DNA from: SZUA-265 sp966249405
GTDB taxonomy: Bacteria; Myxococcota_A; Polyangia; Polyangiales; Polyangiaceae
Assembly (NCBI GenBank): GCA_966249405.1
Contig: CBINDO010000009.1
Location: 3,913-67,912 of the forward strand
Length of the DNA: 64,000 nucleotides
Direction: 5' to 3'
Part shown: positions 16,511 to 26,105 of the stretch, one piece after another
Numbering within the stretch: the first letter of the stretch is position 1
Layout of the letters: each line of letters begins with the position of its first letter
Program-made: the position numbers and the translations under genes
The notes under the pieces: generated by a model
What the model saw: only the letters and a program-made list of their open reading frames with translations
Databases searched by the model: none
What the model was told of the DNA's origin: nothing

Positions 16511-19500
16511 CTAGGCGTTCAAAAGGGATTCGATGGCCTTGCCAGTCGAGGTTTTCGCCTTGACTATGGCCGCCGGCGACCCCGCCGCCACGACCCTGCC
16601 ACCTTGCTCGCCACCCTCGGGACCAAGCTCGACGATGTGGTCGGCACCTGCGATGAACCACGGTTGATGCTCGATCACGACGAGAGTGTCGCCACGCTGG
16701 ACCAAACGTTCCAAGACGTGGAGGAGCCGCGTGACATCGCTTTGATGAAGACCCGTGGTCGGCTCGTCGAGGACGTAGAGCGTCGGTTCGTGACGAGATC
16801 CCGCCGTGAGTTCGAGAGCGAGCTTGAGCCGCTGGGCCTCACCGCCGCTCAAGGTGTGCGACCCCTGACCCAACTTGAGATAGCCGGCACCGAGTTCGAC
16901 CAACGTGCGAAGTGGTGCCGTTATCTTGGGGTGGCTTGCAAACAGCTCCAGCGCATCGAGGATTGTCATCTGCAAGACCTCACCGGCGCTGTAGCCCTTG
17001 TAGCGCACACGCAGGACCGATTCGTTGAAGCGCATGCCCAGACACTCGGGACAATCTTGTACGACGTCGGGCAAGAAGCTCATCTCGTGCGTTACCGAAC
17101 CTTGCCCACTGCAGGTACCGCAGCGCCCTCCGCTCGCGGAATTGAACGAGAAGTGGGTGGCCGTAAAGCCAGCCACCTGAGCCTCTGGCAACTTCGCGAA
17201 CACTGCCCGCACCAGGTCCCAGACGCCGAGGAACGTCGCGGGAACCGAGCGTGGAGTGCGCCCGATCGGTGACTGATCGACGCTGACGGCGCGCTTGATG
17301 TTACCGCTCGTCGCCAACGTGTCGAACGGTCCGGGAGCGTCGGTCACCAGCCCAAGGTGCTGGCGAAGCGCGGGTAACAAGACACCACGAATCAAGGTGC
17401 TCTTGCCGGAACCGCTGACTCCGGCCACCACGGTCAAACGACGCTCGGGGATCGCGAGCGCCACCGACTTCAGGTTGTTGGCGGTGACGCCCTCCAACCG
17501 AACCCAGTCGCCAGTCTTGGATGGCGCGACGCCCCGTCGAACGTTGACGCGTTCTCTCAGCTCCCGCGCCGTAGGCGATGTGGGGTGACTGAGCACGAGG
17601 GAGGGTTCGCCCTGAGCGATCACGTTGCCGCCGCCACTGCCGCCGGTGGGACCCATGTCGATGAGGTAGTCGGCGTTCGAAATCACCTCGGCGTCGTGCT
17701 CGACGACGAGCACCGTCGAGCCGACGTCGACCAGCTTACGCAAGTTGGCGATCAGTCGATCCGTATCTCGGGGATGCAAGCCGATCGTCGGTTCATCTAG
17801 CACGTACAGAGCACCGGTGAGACCGGCCCCGAGTTGCGCCGCGAGACGCAAACGTTGAAGCTCCCCTCCTGACAACGTCGCGGCCGCGCGATCCAGAGCC
17901 AGGTAGTCGAGACCAACGTCGAGCAAGAACGCCGAGCGTCGTAGCAGTTCGTTGAGGATGGGGCGCGCCACTGGTTCGTCCCCGGCTCCGAACACCAATG
18001 CGCGGACGGCGCGGTCGAACTTGGCCACGGACAACGCGCAGAAGTCAGCGTAACCCTTGCCGGCAAGTCTCACCGCGCGCGGGATCGGTGACAAGCGCTG
18101 CCCCGCGCATGCCGGGCACGCCACTTTCACCTTCGCATCGGGGTCGGTCTCCGGAGCTTTGGCTTTTTTACCGCGCTTCTTGCGCGCGGGTGGCGTTCGC
18201 TCGACGACCCCGGCACCTTCACACGTGGGACACGCCCCTTGTTTGGTGTTGAACGAGAACCACCGCGGGTCGAGCTCCGGGATGGCCAGGCCACACGTCG
18301 CGCACGAGCCGGTAGTGCCGTACAGCGTCACGTCCCCGCCAGCGTCCCGGACGCGCACTTTGCCGTCGCTCCACGTGAACACTTGCTCGAGGTGAGTGTC
18401 GGTGATCTCCGACGCTTTCACGTCGGGGACGATCACGAGGTCGATGGTGTGCTCCTTGGAGCGCGACAACTTCGGCGGATTGGCCGTCTGCACGAGCTCT
18501 CCGTCGCACCACGCTTGGGCGATCCCGGCTCTGTCGGCGGCGTTGAACAAGTCGAGGTACGTCCCCTTACGGGCCTCGACGACCGGCGCCAGCAAGGAAA
18601 CCTTACCTCGGTGGCCACGAAGTTGCGTGATCAGCTTGGCTTGTGACGTACTCGAGATGGCCAGGCCGTGCTCTGGGCAATGCGGTGTACCCAACTTGGC
18701 AAACAATAGCCTGAGGTAATGAGCCACTTCCGTCACGGTAGCGACCGTCGAGTTCACTCCAGCACGCGTGGTGCGCTGCTCGAGCGCGATGGACGGCGGC
18801 ACGCCGCTCACCTCGTCGACATCTGGCTTGGGCAATACGGGCAAGAACTGGCGAGCGTACGGCGTCAGGGTCTCGAGAAACCGTCGCTGGCCCTCGGCGA
18901 AGACGACGTCGAACACGAGGCTGCTCTTGCCCGATCCGCTGGGCCCCGTCACGACCGTGAGACGTTGGTGGGGGATCTCGACGTTGACTTGCTTGAGCGT
19001 ATGTTCTCTCGCGTTGCGCACGACCATCTGCGGGGCGCTGAGCCGCGCCGCAACCACTGCAGGGGCAACGAGGGACTTGGCACGCCAGTCCGTCAACGCC
19101 CGAGCCGTCAACGTCTCGGCGCGCTCGAGTTCGGCAACGGTGCCGCTGAAAACGCCCTGCCCTCCGTGTTTACCTCCTCCGGGACCGAGTTCGACGACCC
19201 AGTCCGCAGCCGCGATGACCGTCAGGTCGTGCTCGATCGCGACGACGGTGCCGCCACCTTCCACGATCCAATCGAAACACTGGAGTACCCGCTCTACCTC
19301 GTCGGCGTGCAGCGAAGCGCTGGGTTCGTCCACGATGAAGAGCTGACCGTCGAGCTTTTCGCTGAGGGCACGGGCCAACTTGAGTCGTTGAGCTTCACCG
19401 CCGCTCAACGTGGACAGCGGCTGACCCAAACGCAAATACCCCAGGCCCAGGTGCTGCAGAGGTCCGAGGGCGCGCCGAATGGGAGTCTGGTCCGCAAACC

Positions 19501-21826
19501 ACGTCATCACTTCGTCGATGGTGCCGCCCAGGACCTCTCCCACTGTCTTGCCTCGGCACAAGACGGACAACACCTCCGATTTGAAGCGCCGCCCTCGACA
19601 CACGGGGCATTCGAGCCGAACGTCGGCCAGGAACTGCATCTCGACGGTTTCGAAGCCTTCCCCCGCACACGCGTCACATCGCCCCCCTTCGACGTTGAAG
19701 GAGAAGTGCGAGGCAGTGAATCCGCGCTGTTCTGCGGAAGGCTCGCTCGCAAACAACTTGCGGATGTGATCCCAAGCCTTGGTGTAGGTTGCCGCGTTAC
19801 CCCGCGACGTGCGCCCGAGCGGGGATTGGTCGATCAATGTGGCGCCCGATATCGAGCCATCGAGTTGCAGCGCCGAAAACGCCCCCGGCTGCTCTACGTC
19901 CGTGTCGCCGAGTCGTCGCGCGGCCGCTCGGTACAGGACGTCGACACACAGCGTGCTCTTGCCGGAGCCGCTCGGGCCACTGACGACGGTGACCGCGCGC
20001 CGTGGAAACTTGAAGGTGACGTCGCGCAGGTTGTTCTCCGACGCGCCAACGACCTCGGACCAACCTGCGATTTCGCGCCGCGCCTTGGCCCAATCTCGGG
20101 GTGGGAGCAGCGCCCGTCGAGTGGCGCAATCGGTGCGCGCGGCCTGCGCAACCGATCCGTCGTAAACGACCCGTCCACCCTCCGTGCCAGCACCTGGGCC
20201 GAGTTCGACGACGCGGTGCGCACCTCGGATCAACTCGGGGTCGTGCTCTACGAGCAGCACGATGTTGTTCCGAGCACACAACTCACCGATCACCTGCGAC
20301 AGCTTGCTCACGTCGCTCGGATGCAAACCCACGCTCGGTTCGTCGAGCACGAAGAGTGCATTGTGCAGCGATGTCCCCAACGCCGCAGTCAACGTCACCC
20401 GCTGGTTCTCGCCCCCGGACAACGTGCGCGCCTGTCTGTCGAGAGCCAGATAGCCGAGCCCAACGCGGTCGAGGTAGCCCAACCGACTGATGAGTTGCTG
20501 GCAGATGAGTTGGCCTTGCCCCGTCGCGGCGCGATAGGACTGCAACTTGGCCAGAGCTTCGCTCACCTCGAGGCCGTTCCACTGGGCAATATCCAGATCG
20601 CAAACGCGATACCCCAACGCCGTTGGATTGAACCTACCGCCGTGGCACTCCTCGCAGACCTCGTAGGCCCGGTATTTCGACAACAACACCCTGACATGCA
20701 TCTTGTAAGTGCGCGTCTCCAACCAAGAAAACCAGCCCAAGATGCCGGGAAACTTGCCCCGGTCCCAGCTGCCGTCACCGTGCCAGATCAAGCGCTTGTG
20801 TGCGTCCGAGAGTTCCTTGTAGGGGACGTCGATGGGAATGCCGTGTCGTTCGCACAGTTTGCGGAGCTCGCTGCGCTCCCACTCGGTGCTTTTGCCGTTC
20901 CAGGGCCTGATGGCGCGTTGCTTGATCGACTTATGCGGGTCGGGAATCACCTTGTGGCGGTCGATGCCGATGATTCGTCCGAATCCCTTGCACGCCTTGC
21001 ACGCGCCGACTGGTGAGTCATGAGAGAACAATCCGGGCGCGGCTTTGGGCAAAGCCATTGCACAAACGGGACACACCGCGCCTTCGCGCACGACGACGGC
21101 CTCCGCTTGCGCTTCCAAGACGTGAAACTCCGCGGCACCACCGCCGCGTTCGAGCGCGTTGGACAGCGCCTCGTCGACGCGCGCCTGCGCGGTATCCGTC
21201 AAAGCGACGCGATCGATCACGACGTCGAGCCGCGTCTGCTCACCGAGCATCGAAGGCGCGACCTTATCCAGGCTCATCACCTGCCCTCCCAGCCAGAGCC
21301 GCGTGTAACCTTGCTCCACTAGGTTATCGCGGACGGTGAGGTAGTGTTCGGCCCCCCTCAGTTCTTCGGCGTAGGTGAAAACCCCCTTCTTGCCGCCCGA
21401 GTTGGCGAGCAGCCAGTCGCGCCACTCCGACACGCGGCGCACTACTCCAGCGACCCCGTGCGTGGGACACGCCGGGACCGCTTCGCGCGTGAACAGGCCG
21501 CTCAAGAGCGGAGCCAAGTCGGCCATCGTCGAAACCGTCGAGCGTGAACTCTTGACCGGCGCGGCGCGGTCGACGGCGACCGCTGCCGGAACGGGCTCGA
21601 GTTCGTCCATTGGCGGCCGCGGCAGTCGCTCCAGGAACTGGCGCGCGTACGGGCTGAAGCTCTCCACGAAGCGACGTTGGCCTTCGGCATGGAGCGTGTG
21701 CAGCGCCAGGCTACTCTTGCCGGCGCCAGAGACGCCCGTAAGCACGGTCACCTGACCCGGATGCAATTCGAGCGACACGCCCTTGAGGTTGTTGGTTCGG
21801 GCGCCTTTGAGTTTTAGAGAAAACAT
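16511..21826 (-). CDS. uvrA: Double-length UvrA-type excision repair ATPase
   Basis: A protein of 1771 residues, almost twice the ~940 of ordinary UvrA. It is two UvrA-like halves fused in tandem (about residues 1-930 and 931-1771). Each half has two ABC modules: Walker A GVSGAGKS, GPSGSGKS, GPSGSGKS and GVSGSGKS in order, with signatures TLSGGENQR, TLSGGEAQR, TLSGGELQR and TLSGGEAQR. Both halves carry CxxC zinc modules (CPVCAMA...CKACKG, CDACAG...CPVCRG, CATCGLA...CPTCEG, CGTCSG...CPECLG). UvrA senses helix-distorting damage as a dimer with UvrB; here one chain may supply both protomers. The start is the ATG at 21826, because longer reading would run into smpB. Whether a normal uvrA also exists is not visible. 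Confidence 0.93.
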   Translation of the reverse strand: MFSLKLKGARTNNLKGVSLELHPGQVTVLTGVSGAGKSSLALHTLHAEGQRRFVESFSPYARQFLERLPRPPMDELEPVPAAVAVDRAAPVKSSRSTVSTMADLAPLLSGLFTREAVPACPTHGVAGVVRRVSEWRDWLLANSGGKKGVFTYAEELRGAEHYLTVRDNLVEQGYTRLWLGGQVMSLDKVAPSMLGEQTRLDVVIDRVALTDTAQARVDEALSNALERGGGAAEFHVLEAQAEAVVVREGAVCPVCAMALPKAAPGLFSHDSPVGACKACKGFGRIIGIDRHKVIPDPHKSIKQRAIRPWNGKSTEWERSELRKLCERHGIPIDVPYKELSDAHKRLIWHGDGSWDRGKFPGILGWFSWLETRTYKMHVRVLLSKYRAYEVCEECHGGRFNPTALGYRVCDLDIAQWNGLEVSEALAKLQSYRAATGQGQLICQQLISRLGYLDRVGLGYLALDRQARTLSGGENQRVTLTAALGTSLHNALFVLDEPSVGLHPSDVSKLSQVIGELCARNNIVLLVEHDPELIRGAHRVVELGPGAGTEGGRVVYDGSVAQAARTDCATRRALLPPRDWAKARREIAGWSEVVGASENNLRDVTFKFPRRAVTVVSGPSGSGKSTLCVDVLYRAAARRLGDTDVEQPGAFSALQLDGSISGATLIDQSPLGRTSRGNAATYTKAWDHIRKLFASEPSAEQRGFTASHFSFNVEGGRCDACAGEGFETVEMQFLADVRLECPVCRGRRFKSEVLSVLCRGKTVGEVLGGTIDEVMTWFADQTPIRRALGPLQHLGLGYLRLGQPLSTLSGGEAQRLKLARALSEKLDGQLFIVDEPSASLHADEVERVLQCFDWIVEGGGTVVAIEHDLTVIAAADWVVELGPGGGKHGGQGVFSGTVAELERAETLTARALTDWRAKSLVAPAVVAARLSAPQMVVRNAREHTLKQVNVEIPHQRLTVVTGPSGSGKSSLVFDVVFAEGQRRFLETLTPYARQFLPVLPKPDVDEVSGVPPSIALEQRTTRAGVNSTVATVTEVAHYLRLLFAKLGTPHCPEHGLAISSTSQAKLITQLRGHRGKVSLLAPVVEARKGTYLDLFNAADRAGIAQAWCDGELVQTANPPKLSRSKEHTIDLVIVPDVKASEITDTHLEQVFTWSDGKVRVRDAGGDVTLYGTTGSCATCGLAIPELDPRWFSFNTKQGACPTCEGAGVVERTPPARKKRGKKAKAPETDPDAKVKVACPACAGQRLSPIPRAVRLAGKGYADFCALSVAKFDRAVRALVFGAGDEPVARPILNELLRRSAFLLDVGLDYLALDRAAATLSGGELQRLRLAAQLGAGLTGALYVLDEPTIGLHPRDTDRLIANLRKLVDVGSTVLVVEHDAEVISNADYLIDMGPTGGSGGGNVIAQGEPSLVLSHPTSPTARELRERVNVRRGVAPSKTGDWVRLEGVTANNLKSVALAIPERRLTVVAGVSGSGKSTLIRGVLLPALRQHLGLVTDAPGPFDTLATSGNIKRAVSVDQSPIGRTPRSVPATFLGVWDLVRAVFAKLPEAQVAGFTATHFSFNSASGGRCGTCSGQGSVTHEMSFLPDVVQDCPECLGMRFNESVLRVRYKGYSAGEVLQMTILDALELFASHPKITAPLRTLVELGAGYLKLGQGSHTLSGGEAQRLKLALELTAGSRHEPTLYVLDEPTTGLHQSDVTRLLHVLERLVQRGDTLVVIEHQPWFIAGADHIVELGPEGGEQGGRVVAAGSPAAIVKAKTSTGKAIESLLNA

Positions 21827-21911
21827 GAAAGAGAGTACGTTCGGGCCGGGTTCGGCCAGCGATGCTTGAAGGCTTGCATCGAGCCACAGCCCGGCGTAAG
21901 TCAGGCCCCCT

Positions 21912-22412
21912 ATGTCGGGCAAGGCCAAGTCGAAGAAGACCGATGCGGACTTTAGTGACCGCGTGGTTGCCCGCAACCGCCGCGCGAGCTTTAACTACGA
22001 ACTCGGCAAATCATGGGAAGCCGGCGTCGTTTTGGTCGGCAGCGAGGTCCGTTCCCTGCGCGAAAACACCGGCGACCTCACCGACGCTTGGGTCGACATT
22101 CGCAACGGCGAAGCGTTCGTTCTCGGCATGCGCATCCCGCCGCTGACTCACGTGCGCCTCGCCCAAGACGAGAAGCGAACGCGCAAACTGCTGCTTCACC
22201 GCGAAGAAATCGAGGAAATGCAGGCAGCCCTGGAACGCGAACGCTGCACGTTGGTGGCCACGAAGCTCTACTTCAAGAAGGGGCTGGCCAAAGTCGAGGT
22301 CACGATCGGCCGCGGCAAGAAGCAACACGACAAGCGACAAACCCTCCGCGAACGGGACGCCGCGAAAGAAGCACGCGACGCGATTCGCAAGGGCAAAGGA
22401 GGCGGACGATGA
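21912..22412 (+). CDS. smpB: SsrA-binding protein SmpB
   Basis: A protein of 166 residues, the normal length. SmpB carries tmRNA (SsrA) to stalled ribosomes for trans-translation. The conserved core is present: VVARNRRASFNYEL, GVVLVGSEVRSLRE, DAWVDI, then KLLLHREEI, and a Lys/Arg-rich C-terminal tail (KKQHDKR...DAIRKGKGG) that occupies the mRNA channel. The start at 21912 gives the usual Lys-rich lead-in. The gene diverges from uvrA across 85 bases, and its stop overlaps the next start by four bases. The tmRNA gene itself is not in this window as far as I can see. Confidence 0.96.
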   Translation: MSGKAKSKKTDADFSDRVVARNRRASFNYELGKSWEAGVVLVGSEVRSLRENTGDLTDAWVDIRNGEAFVLGMRIPPLTHVRLAQDEKRTRKLLLHREEIEEMQAALERERCTLVATKLYFKKGLAKVEVTIGRGKKQHDKRQTLRERDAAKEARDAIRKGKGGGR

Positions 22413-22735
22413 CAGACTCGGAAAGCTCGGCGAACTCGACTGCCACGACCGACCCGCGGGCAGGGGACGCTACTTGGAATTGGATCCGAGGCGGCAGCGC
22501 CGTCGTCACGCACATCGAGGGCGACGCGTTGGTCGTCCATTCGACCGTCGCCTATCCTCCGGGAGCGACGCTCGCGGCCACGAGCAGGAATGACGTCGAG
22601 TTCGAAATGAAGGTGCGGACTTGCCGCAAGCTCCCGTCGGGGGCCTTCGAAATTTCCGGAAAGCTGGTCAACGCCACCCGACCCCTGCGCGAGCGATTGG
22701 TTGCCGCGGTAGCTGCCAATCTAGCTCATAGGTAG
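22409..22735 (+). CDS. Small protein coupled to smpB, possible PilZ-like domain
   Basis: A protein of 108 residues starting at the ATG at 22409, whose last two bases belong to the smpB stop (ATGA overlap). After a Ser/Thr-rich lead it reads SAVVTHIEGDALVVHSTVAYPPGATLA in pieces and then EFEMKVRTCRKLPSGAFEIS followed by GKLVNATR. This layout (a Pro-Gly turn, then a strand ending in Arg-x-Cys-Arg, then Gly-x-Phe-x-Ile) resembles the second half of PilZ domains, but the RxxxR motif for c-di-GMP is not evident. The last ten bases overlap the convergent gene. The coupling argues that it is real; the function is not known. Confidence 0.65.
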   Translation: MTDSESSANSTATTDPRAGDATWNWIRGGSAVVTHIEGDALVVHSTVAYPPGATLAATSRNDVEFEMKVRTCRKLPSGAFEISGKLVNATRPLRERLVAAVAANLAHR

Positions 22736-23820
22736 ACGAGCGCCCCGACAGCGGCCCCGAGCCAAAGGCCGTCCAACGTCTCGACCACTCGCTCGCGCTC
22801 GACCCGCAGCGTACGGACGAACAGCGCCGCGTCGGGTGCCAGCATCAAGTTCACGCGGGGAGTCACTAGCCACCGGAGCTGCGCGTCCAGCCCAACCTTG
22901 GCCTGCCAAGTTTGATGGCTCGTCTCACTGCCGACGAACGACGACATGCGCTCCATGTCCAAGAGCCCGACCGCAACGTCCAAGCCAACTGACAGCTCGA
23001 GACTCGGCGCAAGTTTGGCTCGAAAACTGGGTCTTGCCCCCAATTCACTCCACGAGCGAAACACGGACGCGTCCGTCGAGGTGAACGAGCCTGCAAAGAG
23101 GCCCAACCCCACTCCGGACTCGGCGACTGCGCCCAAACTGACTTTGGGTCCAACGAGCACACTGTCGGCATCCAGCCAAAACGCCGCCGCCAGACTCGCG
23201 CCGCCCTCCACGTTTACCTTGGTCGCGTAGGCTGGTGGACCGTCGACGTTGGGCGCCAAGTGCCGGCGCAAGTGCCGTTGCCGTTCCACGACCCGCACTT
23301 CGCGCAGACGGCGCGTCAGCTCCGCGCTCGCGAGCGCGACGCGTCGTGCCTGGTGTTGTTGATTCGACGACACGGTGAGACGCCGCTCACCCGACAACTC
23401 GCCACGCGCCCAGAGCTCTACGGCAAGCCCGTCACCCTGGCGCAGCAAACGGACGAACACCACTTCGCTCGGCGTTGCTGGACGGCCTGACGTCGCGTGC
23501 GTTCCAGGCACGGCGCCGTTCACTTTTGGGAGCTCTACGTCAGCGAGTTCCAGTCGAATCAGCCTCCGCGCCAGCGGGACGTCCACGAACTCGTCGACGC
23601 CGTCGGCCACTTCCACGGTAACGGCCACGGCGTGCACCTTCGGGCTGACGAGCAACGCGACGAGCGCGAACGCGCAACAGGCAGCCAGGTGTTGCACGAC
23701 CTTTGGCGCCGAGCGCCCAACGCTCCGATTGCCGCCGCTACTCTGCTTCTTCTGCTGCGCTGCCCGCGTCGCCAGATTCGGATTCTGTTGGGATTTGTTC
23801 AGCCCAGCGTGCCACTTCAT
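22726..23820 (-). CDS. Predicted envelope protein, third gene of the ECF sigma operon
   Basis: About 364 residues if started at the ATG at 23820, which has GGAAGG upstream; this overlaps the preceding gene by 83 bases. A GTG at 23697 is the alternative. A hydrophobic stretch ending VALLVSPKVHA acts as signal peptide. The mature part is ordinary to residue ~230, then becomes Gly-rich with alternating hydrophobic residues (GGASLAAAFWLDAD, VGLGLFAGSF, LELSVGLDVAVGLLDM), consistent with membrane beta strands. It follows the sigma factor and the membrane TPR protein in the same direction, so it is probably part of the envelope system they control. No family is recognised. Confidence 0.7.
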   Translation of the reverse strand: MKWHAGLNKSQQNPNLATRAAQQKKQSSGGNRSVGRSAPKVVQHLAACCAFALVALLVSPKVHAVAVTVEVADGVDEFVDVPLARRLIRLELADVELPKVNGAVPGTHATSGRPATPSEVVFVRLLRQGDGLAVELWARGELSGERRLTVSSNQQHQARRVALASAELTRRLREVRVVERQRHLRRHLAPNVDGPPAYATKVNVEGGASLAAAFWLDADSVLVGPKVSLGAVAESGVGLGLFAGSFTSTDASVFRSWSELGARPSFRAKLAPSLELSVGLDVAVGLLDMERMSSFVGSETSHQTWQAKVGLDAQLRWLVTPRVNLMLAPDAALFVRTLRVERERVVETLDGLWLGAAVGALVYL

Positions 23821-24925
23821 CTGCTCGACGACCTTCCGGGAAGTCCGCCTCATACTGACGAACCAACCGGCGCGCCAGGCCTTGTTGACCTGCGCTGACC
23901 GCACTTCGCAACTGGCCCACCAGAGCATCCTCGGCAAACTCTCCCTGAGGCGACAGTGCACGGTAAACGGCAAATGCTTGAGCGGCACCTGCGCCATCAC
24001 CCATCTTGTCGAGGAGATTGCCCATGTTGAATGCGGCCAGCGGCGCCACTGGGTCCGACGGGTGTTCACTCACGATACGCCGCAGTGCAGCAAGTGCGCG
24101 CTGCAGCTGGCCGGTGCCGCGGGCAACATCCGACAACAACATGAGCTGCTCTGCCGAAGCCGACTGCAGAACGTGCTCGAACCCGCCCACCGTCGCGATC
24201 TCGATCAAGGCGCCGTCGTCATCGCCGTCCTTGGCCAAACGCTGCCAACGCGGCAGAACGACGGCGCTGGGCGTCACCGCGACCGCGTCCTCCGTGTTCA
24301 CCGGCAACGGCACCACACCGTTGGCCATCGTGGTGCCCGCCAAGTGAACGGAAGGCCGAACGTTGGCTGCCGCGCGCGTGGTTCCCGTGCTGCGTGCCGC
24401 GCGTTCGGGATCATCGGCGCTGAAGGCTCTCACCTCGGACGCCTGGTTCGCAGATACGGCGTCCTGCCTCGATGGTTGGTCGAGAACGATGCTTTCACCT
24501 CGCCGTGAAGGGACCACCCCTTCTCCGCTGGGAAGCGCCACGCCCACGGGCTCGGCGCTCATTCCGCGCGAAGCGTCGAAGCCAGCGCTCCTGCCCCCAA
24601 CGTTGCCTTCTCCCACCCACACGCCAACGACGAAGGTCGCGACGCAGGCAGCAAAAGCCAGCAACGGCCCAGCGTGACGTCTGCGATCGTGGCGCGCCTT
24701 TGTCAGCTCGGCGGGCCCGGCCGAAGCGTGGGACAATCGCGCCCAAGTTCGCTCGACCCGTTCTGGGGGCACCTCGAAAGGAACCGATTGCCCCAACACC
24801 AATCGCGAAAACTCGAACTCTTCGTGAGCCTCGGAGATCGCGCCTTCGGTTCGCGCTTCCACGTCGTTGACCGGCGCGCTCTCGAACTCACCTCGCAAGC
24901 CCGTGGGTGGTCGCTCCTTCGTCAT
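23738..24925 (-). CDS. Single-pass membrane protein with periplasmic TPR domain, probable anti-sigma factor
   Basis: A protein of 395 residues. About 95 N-terminal residues are charged and should be cytoplasmic. One membrane helix follows (GPLLAFAACVATFVVGVWVG). The rest is outside, ending in a helical TPR region (GQLQRALAALRRIVSEHPSD, FNMGNLLDKMGD, RRLVRQYEADFPEGRRA) like the YbgF/BamD type. The ATG overlaps the stop of the ECF sigma gene by four bases. Anti-sigma factors usually sit there with this topology: a cytoplasmic sigma-binding part and an outside sensor. I do not see a zinc-binding anti-sigma motif (HxxxCxxC), so the role is inferred from position and topology. Confidence 0.75.
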   Translation of the reverse strand: MTKERPPTGLRGEFESAPVNDVEARTEGAISEAHEEFEFSRLVLGQSVPFEVPPERVERTWARLSHASAGPAELTKARHDRRRHAGPLLAFAACVATFVVGVWVGEGNVGGRSAGFDASRGMSAEPVGVALPSGEGVVPSRRGESIVLDQPSRQDAVSANQASEVRAFSADDPERAARSTGTTRAAANVRPSVHLAGTTMANGVVPLPVNTEDAVAVTPSAVVLPRWQRLAKDGDDDGALIEIATVGGFEHVLQSASAEQLMLLSDVARGTGQLQRALAALRRIVSEHPSDPVAPLAAFNMGNLLDKMGDGAGAAQAFAVYRALSPQGEFAEDALVGQLRSAVSAGQQGLARRLVRQYEADFPEGRRADEVARWAEQIPTESESGDAGSAAEEAE

Positions 24926-25716
24926 ACGACGCCCCGTTTCGCGGCTTCGAATTCCGGACGCTGCCGCGAGTCCGTCACGAGGTGTTCAGCGAGGAACCGC
25001 TGCGCAGCGAGCAACCTCCGTTTGACCGTCGCGAGCGAACACCCCGTGAGCTCGGCGACCTCCTCGAGCTGGTGCCGTTCGACGAAGCGCAATGTCCAAG
25101 CGATGCGCTCTTCGGTCGCCATCAATCGTAACATGCCGTAAACCTGCGCCAACTGAGCGCGCACTTCGGGGGACGCAGCCTCCGAGGCCAGCGAGTCCAA
25201 GTCCACGGGATCTGCCGATTGCAGCCGCAGAGCGCGCAGCAATCGGCCACGACGCATCCGCAGCCGCACCTCGTTGACGACGATGCTCCCCAACCAACCG
25301 CGGAACGAGCCAGGGTCCAGCAACGAACCAATGCGCGCTTGCGCTTTCAAGAACGCATCGTGGACGATGTCCTCTATGTCGTGAGCGCTGCCCTGGAGTC
25401 GCACGGCCAACTTGAAGGCAAACTGTGCATGTCTGCGGTAGAGCTGCTCGAACGCTGCACGGTCCCCGCCCAGCAAACGGCGAACCAAGTCCCCATCGTC
25501 GTGGTCGTGAGTTGGCCTGTCGTGGCTCTCTGGCGCGCGCGCGAGCCGCTCCGTCGCGAAATCTTCGAGGCGAAGCACCGAACAAGGCTCGGCGGGGTGA
25601 GACGATGAGGCGACCCCCTCGCCGTCCACGAGGGCGTGGTCCGACGCTTTCGGTTCTTGCGTCCGAGCCAAGTCGGCGTCGTGGACGATTCGGAGGATAG
25701 GCAAACCCATGTCCAT
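24922..25716 (-). CDS. ECF-family RNA polymerase sigma factor
   Basis: A protein of 264 residues, longer than the usual ~190 because of an ~80-residue polar lead. Region 2 reads AFEQLYRRHAQFAFKLAVRL ... DIEDIVHDAFLKA ... FRGWLGSIVVN, and region 4 reads LRLMATEERIAWTLRFVE ... EVAELTGCSLATVKRRLLAA, a helix-turn-helix for the -35 element. There is no region 1.1 or 3, as expected for ECF sigma factors. It heads a coupled operon with a membrane TPR protein and an envelope protein. The extra N-terminal segment could be regulatory or could mean a later start. Its target promoter is unknown; autoregulation would place one in the 389 bases upstream. Confidence 0.9.
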   Translation of the reverse strand: MDMGLPILRIVHDADLARTQEPKASDHALVDGEGVASSSHPAEPCSVLRLEDFATERLARAPESHDRPTHDHDDGDLVRRLLGGDRAAFEQLYRRHAQFAFKLAVRLQGSAHDIEDIVHDAFLKAQARIGSLLDPGSFRGWLGSIVVNEVRLRMRRGRLLRALRLQSADPVDLDSLASEAASPEVRAQLAQVYGMLRLMATEERIAWTLRFVERHQLEEVAELTGCSLATVKRRLLAAQRFLAEHLVTDSRQRPEFEAAKRGVV

Positions 25717-26105
25717 CGCTAGATACGCTCCACTCCTGTTTCAGCTCACGGTCGACCGCACAATCCGTGAGAGGGAACCACGGCGTTAGTCCCGTGCACC
25801 ACCTCCGTACGCAGGGCAGGCCCAGTTTCGGCTGCTGCCATACATCCTCACAGCAGATTTCTCGGGTTTGTCGGCCGGGCTGACCATCAGGCCGGTCGAT
25901 CTGGAAAGTTTGTACGGTGGCCATGAGCCGAAACTCACCGCGGTTGCATCGAAGGAGCGGTCCGGATACGGAGGCTTCGCCTCGAAACCGGCCACGCCAC
26001 GATGACGGCTAGCCCAACGTCGGGGCAACGGGACAGCTTAACGAAGCCTCCCAAACACACGGAACAGAACGTAAGTCCTGTACCAATTACTGGAGAAATT
26101 GACCT
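25717..26105. other. 389-base intergenic region between divergent sigma operon and small lipoprotein
   Basis: I see no credible gene here. An 80-codon frame on the minus strand (25786-26028) has no ribosome-binding site and atypical composition. The region must hold the promoters of the sigma operon (leftward) and of the small lipoprotein (rightward). A short GAGGC-TTC-GCCTC hairpin lies near 25972. No riboswitch that I recognise is present. Confidence 0.5.

Noticed and set aside
18719..21016. 765-codon open frame on the plus strand
   Set aside because: It is entirely antisense to uvrA, has no ribosome-binding site or domain, and reads as the Arg/Val/Asp-rich mirror of a GC-rich gene.
25786..26028. 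Possible 80-residue protein upstream of the small lipoprotein
   Set aside because: No ribosome-binding site, no domain, and composition like the non-coding surroundings.
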